A stretch of DNA of 64,000 nt from Rhizobium sp. FKY42. GTDB lineage: Bacteria; Pseudomonadota; Alphaproteobacteria; Rhizobiales; Rhizobiaceae. The notes beneath the pieces are model-generated. The model did not search any database. It saw only the letters and a list, made by a program, of their open reading frames with translations, and was not told the DNA's origin. The DNA is taken from NCBI RefSeq assembly GCF_005222835.1, contig NZ_STGA01000059.1, positions 92,563 through 156,562 on the forward strand, in the 5' to 3' direction. The stretch's first letter is position 1; each line of letters begins with the position of its first letter. The position numbers were made by a program, and so were the translations under genes. This document shows positions 62,971 to 64,000 of this stretch, piece after piece.

Positions 62971-63999
62971 ATGAAACGAGAAGAGCTAGAGGCGCTGCGC
63001 GCCAGGGTCAGTTGTGAAGCCCTGCTGGAGCAGGCCGGATATGAACTCGATGCGAAGGAAAGCACGCGTCGTGCCGTCAAATACCGGCGTGGCGGCAGCA
63101 TCATTATTGTGACCCATGACGGACGAGGCTGGTTCGATCCGCTGAGTGACGAGAAGGGTGACGTCTTCGGCCTCGCGATGTTTCTGGCGCAGACCACGTT
63201 TCCGGCCGCCGTGGACGCTGTCGCAGCGCTGGTCGTGTTTCAGCTTTCCCGGCCGGAATGGCGTCCGTCGCGGTCTGTGGTGGCAGACGAGGCCATTGCT
63301 GACCGTTGGCGATGCCGGCGCTCGCCTTGGCCCGGATCGGGCGCGTGGCGCTATCTATCTTGGCAGCGCTTGATCCCGCCTGCCATAATCCGGCAGGCCA
63401 TTCGGGAAGACATCCTGCGGGAAGGACCTTTCGGCAGCACGTGGGCGGCGCATGTTGATAGCCATGGCCGAGTGATCGGCTGGGAAGAGCGAGGGCCCGA
63501 GTGGCGCGGGTTTTCGACCGGGGGCTCCAAGCTTCTGTTCCGCTTGGGTCCGAGTGACGCCAACCGCCTTTGCATCACCGAGGCCGCGATTGACGCGATG
63601 AGCCTCGCGGCACTCGAAGGTCCACGCGAGCAAACCCTTTATCTCAGCACCGGCGGCGGGTGGTCTCCAGCGACAGATGCGGCGCTTGCCGAACTTACTC
63701 TGCGACCCGGACTGACATTGGTCGCGGCCACGGATGCCAATTCCCAAGGGGACATTTACGCAGAACGATTGCGTGCGGTCGCTGAAGCGTCCGGCTGCGA
63801 CTGGCAGCGGCTCCGTCCGCCGGCAGAGGACTGGAACGAAGTCCTGAAAACCAAGGATAAGGAGAGACGGGAAAAGAAAATGGCAAAGAAGATGAGGCCT
63901 GCCGCATGCGTGCCGGCCGCATCAAGGGAAGCTTCGCCCGGCAAGAGCCGGCCCTTGACCCGTCCGGACACGGACGCAGCAACGCGGGAGGGGTCATGA
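62971..63999 (+). CDS. TOPRIM/DUF3991 plasmid protein
   Basis: A 342-residue protein. The N-terminal DUF3991-like part (LRARVSCEALLEQAGYELDA; IIVTHDGRGWFDPLSDEKGD) is followed by a TOPRIM domain: RLCITEAAIDAMSLAALEG (Glu) and LTLVAATDANSQGDIYAERL (the D-x-N variant of DxD). The C-terminus is a basic, low-complexity tail. Such proteins accompany plasmid replication/transfer genes and are primase-like, although activity is unproven. The stop overlaps an ATG at 63996 that may begin the next gene beyond the window. Confidence 0.85.
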   Translation: MKREELEALRARVSCEALLEQAGYELDAKESTRRAVKYRRGGSIIIVTHDGRGWFDPLSDEKGDVFGLAMFLAQTTFPAAVDAVAALVVFQLSRPEWRPSRSVVADEAIADRWRCRRSPWPGSGAWRYLSWQRLIPPAIIRQAIREDILREGPFGSTWAAHVDSHGRVIGWEERGPEWRGFSTGGSKLLFRLGPSDANRLCITEAAIDAMSLAALEGPREQTLYLSTGGGWSPATDAALAELTLRPGLTLVAATDANSQGDIYAERLRAVAEASGCDWQRLRPPAEDWNEVLKTKDKERREKKMAKKMRPAACVPAASREASPGKSRPLTRPDTDAATREGS

Positions 64000-64000
64000 A

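Noticed and set aside
1..64000. CRISPR arrays, rRNA genes, repABC origin
   Set aside because: No regularly spaced repeats, rRNA-like blocks or RepA/B/C motifs were seen on reading the window.

Overview
The window looks like part of an accessory replicon (large plasmid or chromid) or an integrated island from a Rhizobiaceae-type alphaproteobacterium. Support comes from the DUF1612 (RHE_PE00001-like) protein next to a tyrosine recombinase, the ArdC remnant followed by a small protein and a TOPRIM/DUF3991 protein as on many rhizobial plasmids, the BjaI-like LuxI/LuxR pair, and the sugar- and amino-acid-type ABC operons. No rRNA, tRNA, CRISPR array or repABC origin was seen. Family names are recognised from motifs read by eye; no database search was possible.

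Layout. 0-8.6 kb: an unidentified left-edge fragment, an FMN reductase, a serine-recombinase remnant, and a LacI-regulated carbohydrate-type ABC operon carrying an argininosuccinate-lyase-like enzyme, with a perfect 18-bp LacI-type palindrome. 8.7-10.6 kb: an IS1182-family element. 10.6-32.6 kb: a defence-like island. It starts with a tyrosine recombinase and a DUF1612 protein, then a zinc-ribbon/HEPN protein, then a CBASS locus with CapP/CapH-like regulators divergent from CapV phospholipase, DncV-like nucleotidyltransferase and a Cap2 E2-E1 fusion (no Cap3). A small Cys-rich gene cut by an IS30 element follows, then a transglutaminase-like protein divergent from a tightly overlapping operon of radical SAM enzyme, DEDDh exonuclease, P-loop kinase-like ATPase and HD phosphohydrolase. 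The island ends with a three-gene restriction-modification-like operon and a 700-residue protein with a PD-(D/E)xK core.

33.4-40.1 kb: an operon of a bicovalent-flavin oxidase, a D-amino-acid-oxidase homologue whose C-terminal motif block sits at its N-terminus (apparent circular permutation), and a TPP enzyme, convergent with a subtilisin-like protease. 40.8-56.7 kb: a coherent lysine/pipecolate/2-aminoadipate catabolic region. The plus-strand operon encodes a 2-oxoadipate dioxygenase (HglS family), an aminoadipate-semialdehyde dehydrogenase, an aminotransferase and a D-2-hydroxyglutarate dehydrogenase. The minus-strand operon encodes an amino-acid ABC transporter, an Asp/Glu-racemase-family enzyme, a DadA-type oxidoreductase and a TPP enzyme. 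Two LysR regulators flank the region.

56.8-64 kb: a decayed 2'-5' RNA ligase-like gene, a LuxR/LuxI quorum-sensing module with an overlapping 60-residue downstream gene, and plasmid-type genes (small hypotheticals, a YedK/HMCES-type SRAP protein, a decayed ArdC antirestriction gene, a TOPRIM protein).

The best candidates for something undescribed are the four-gene radical SAM-exonuclease-kinase-HD operon (22.0-25.8 kb), the permuted D-amino-acid oxidase with its operon partners (33.4-37.7 kb), and the Cap3-less, CapH/CapP-controlled CBASS in the same island.
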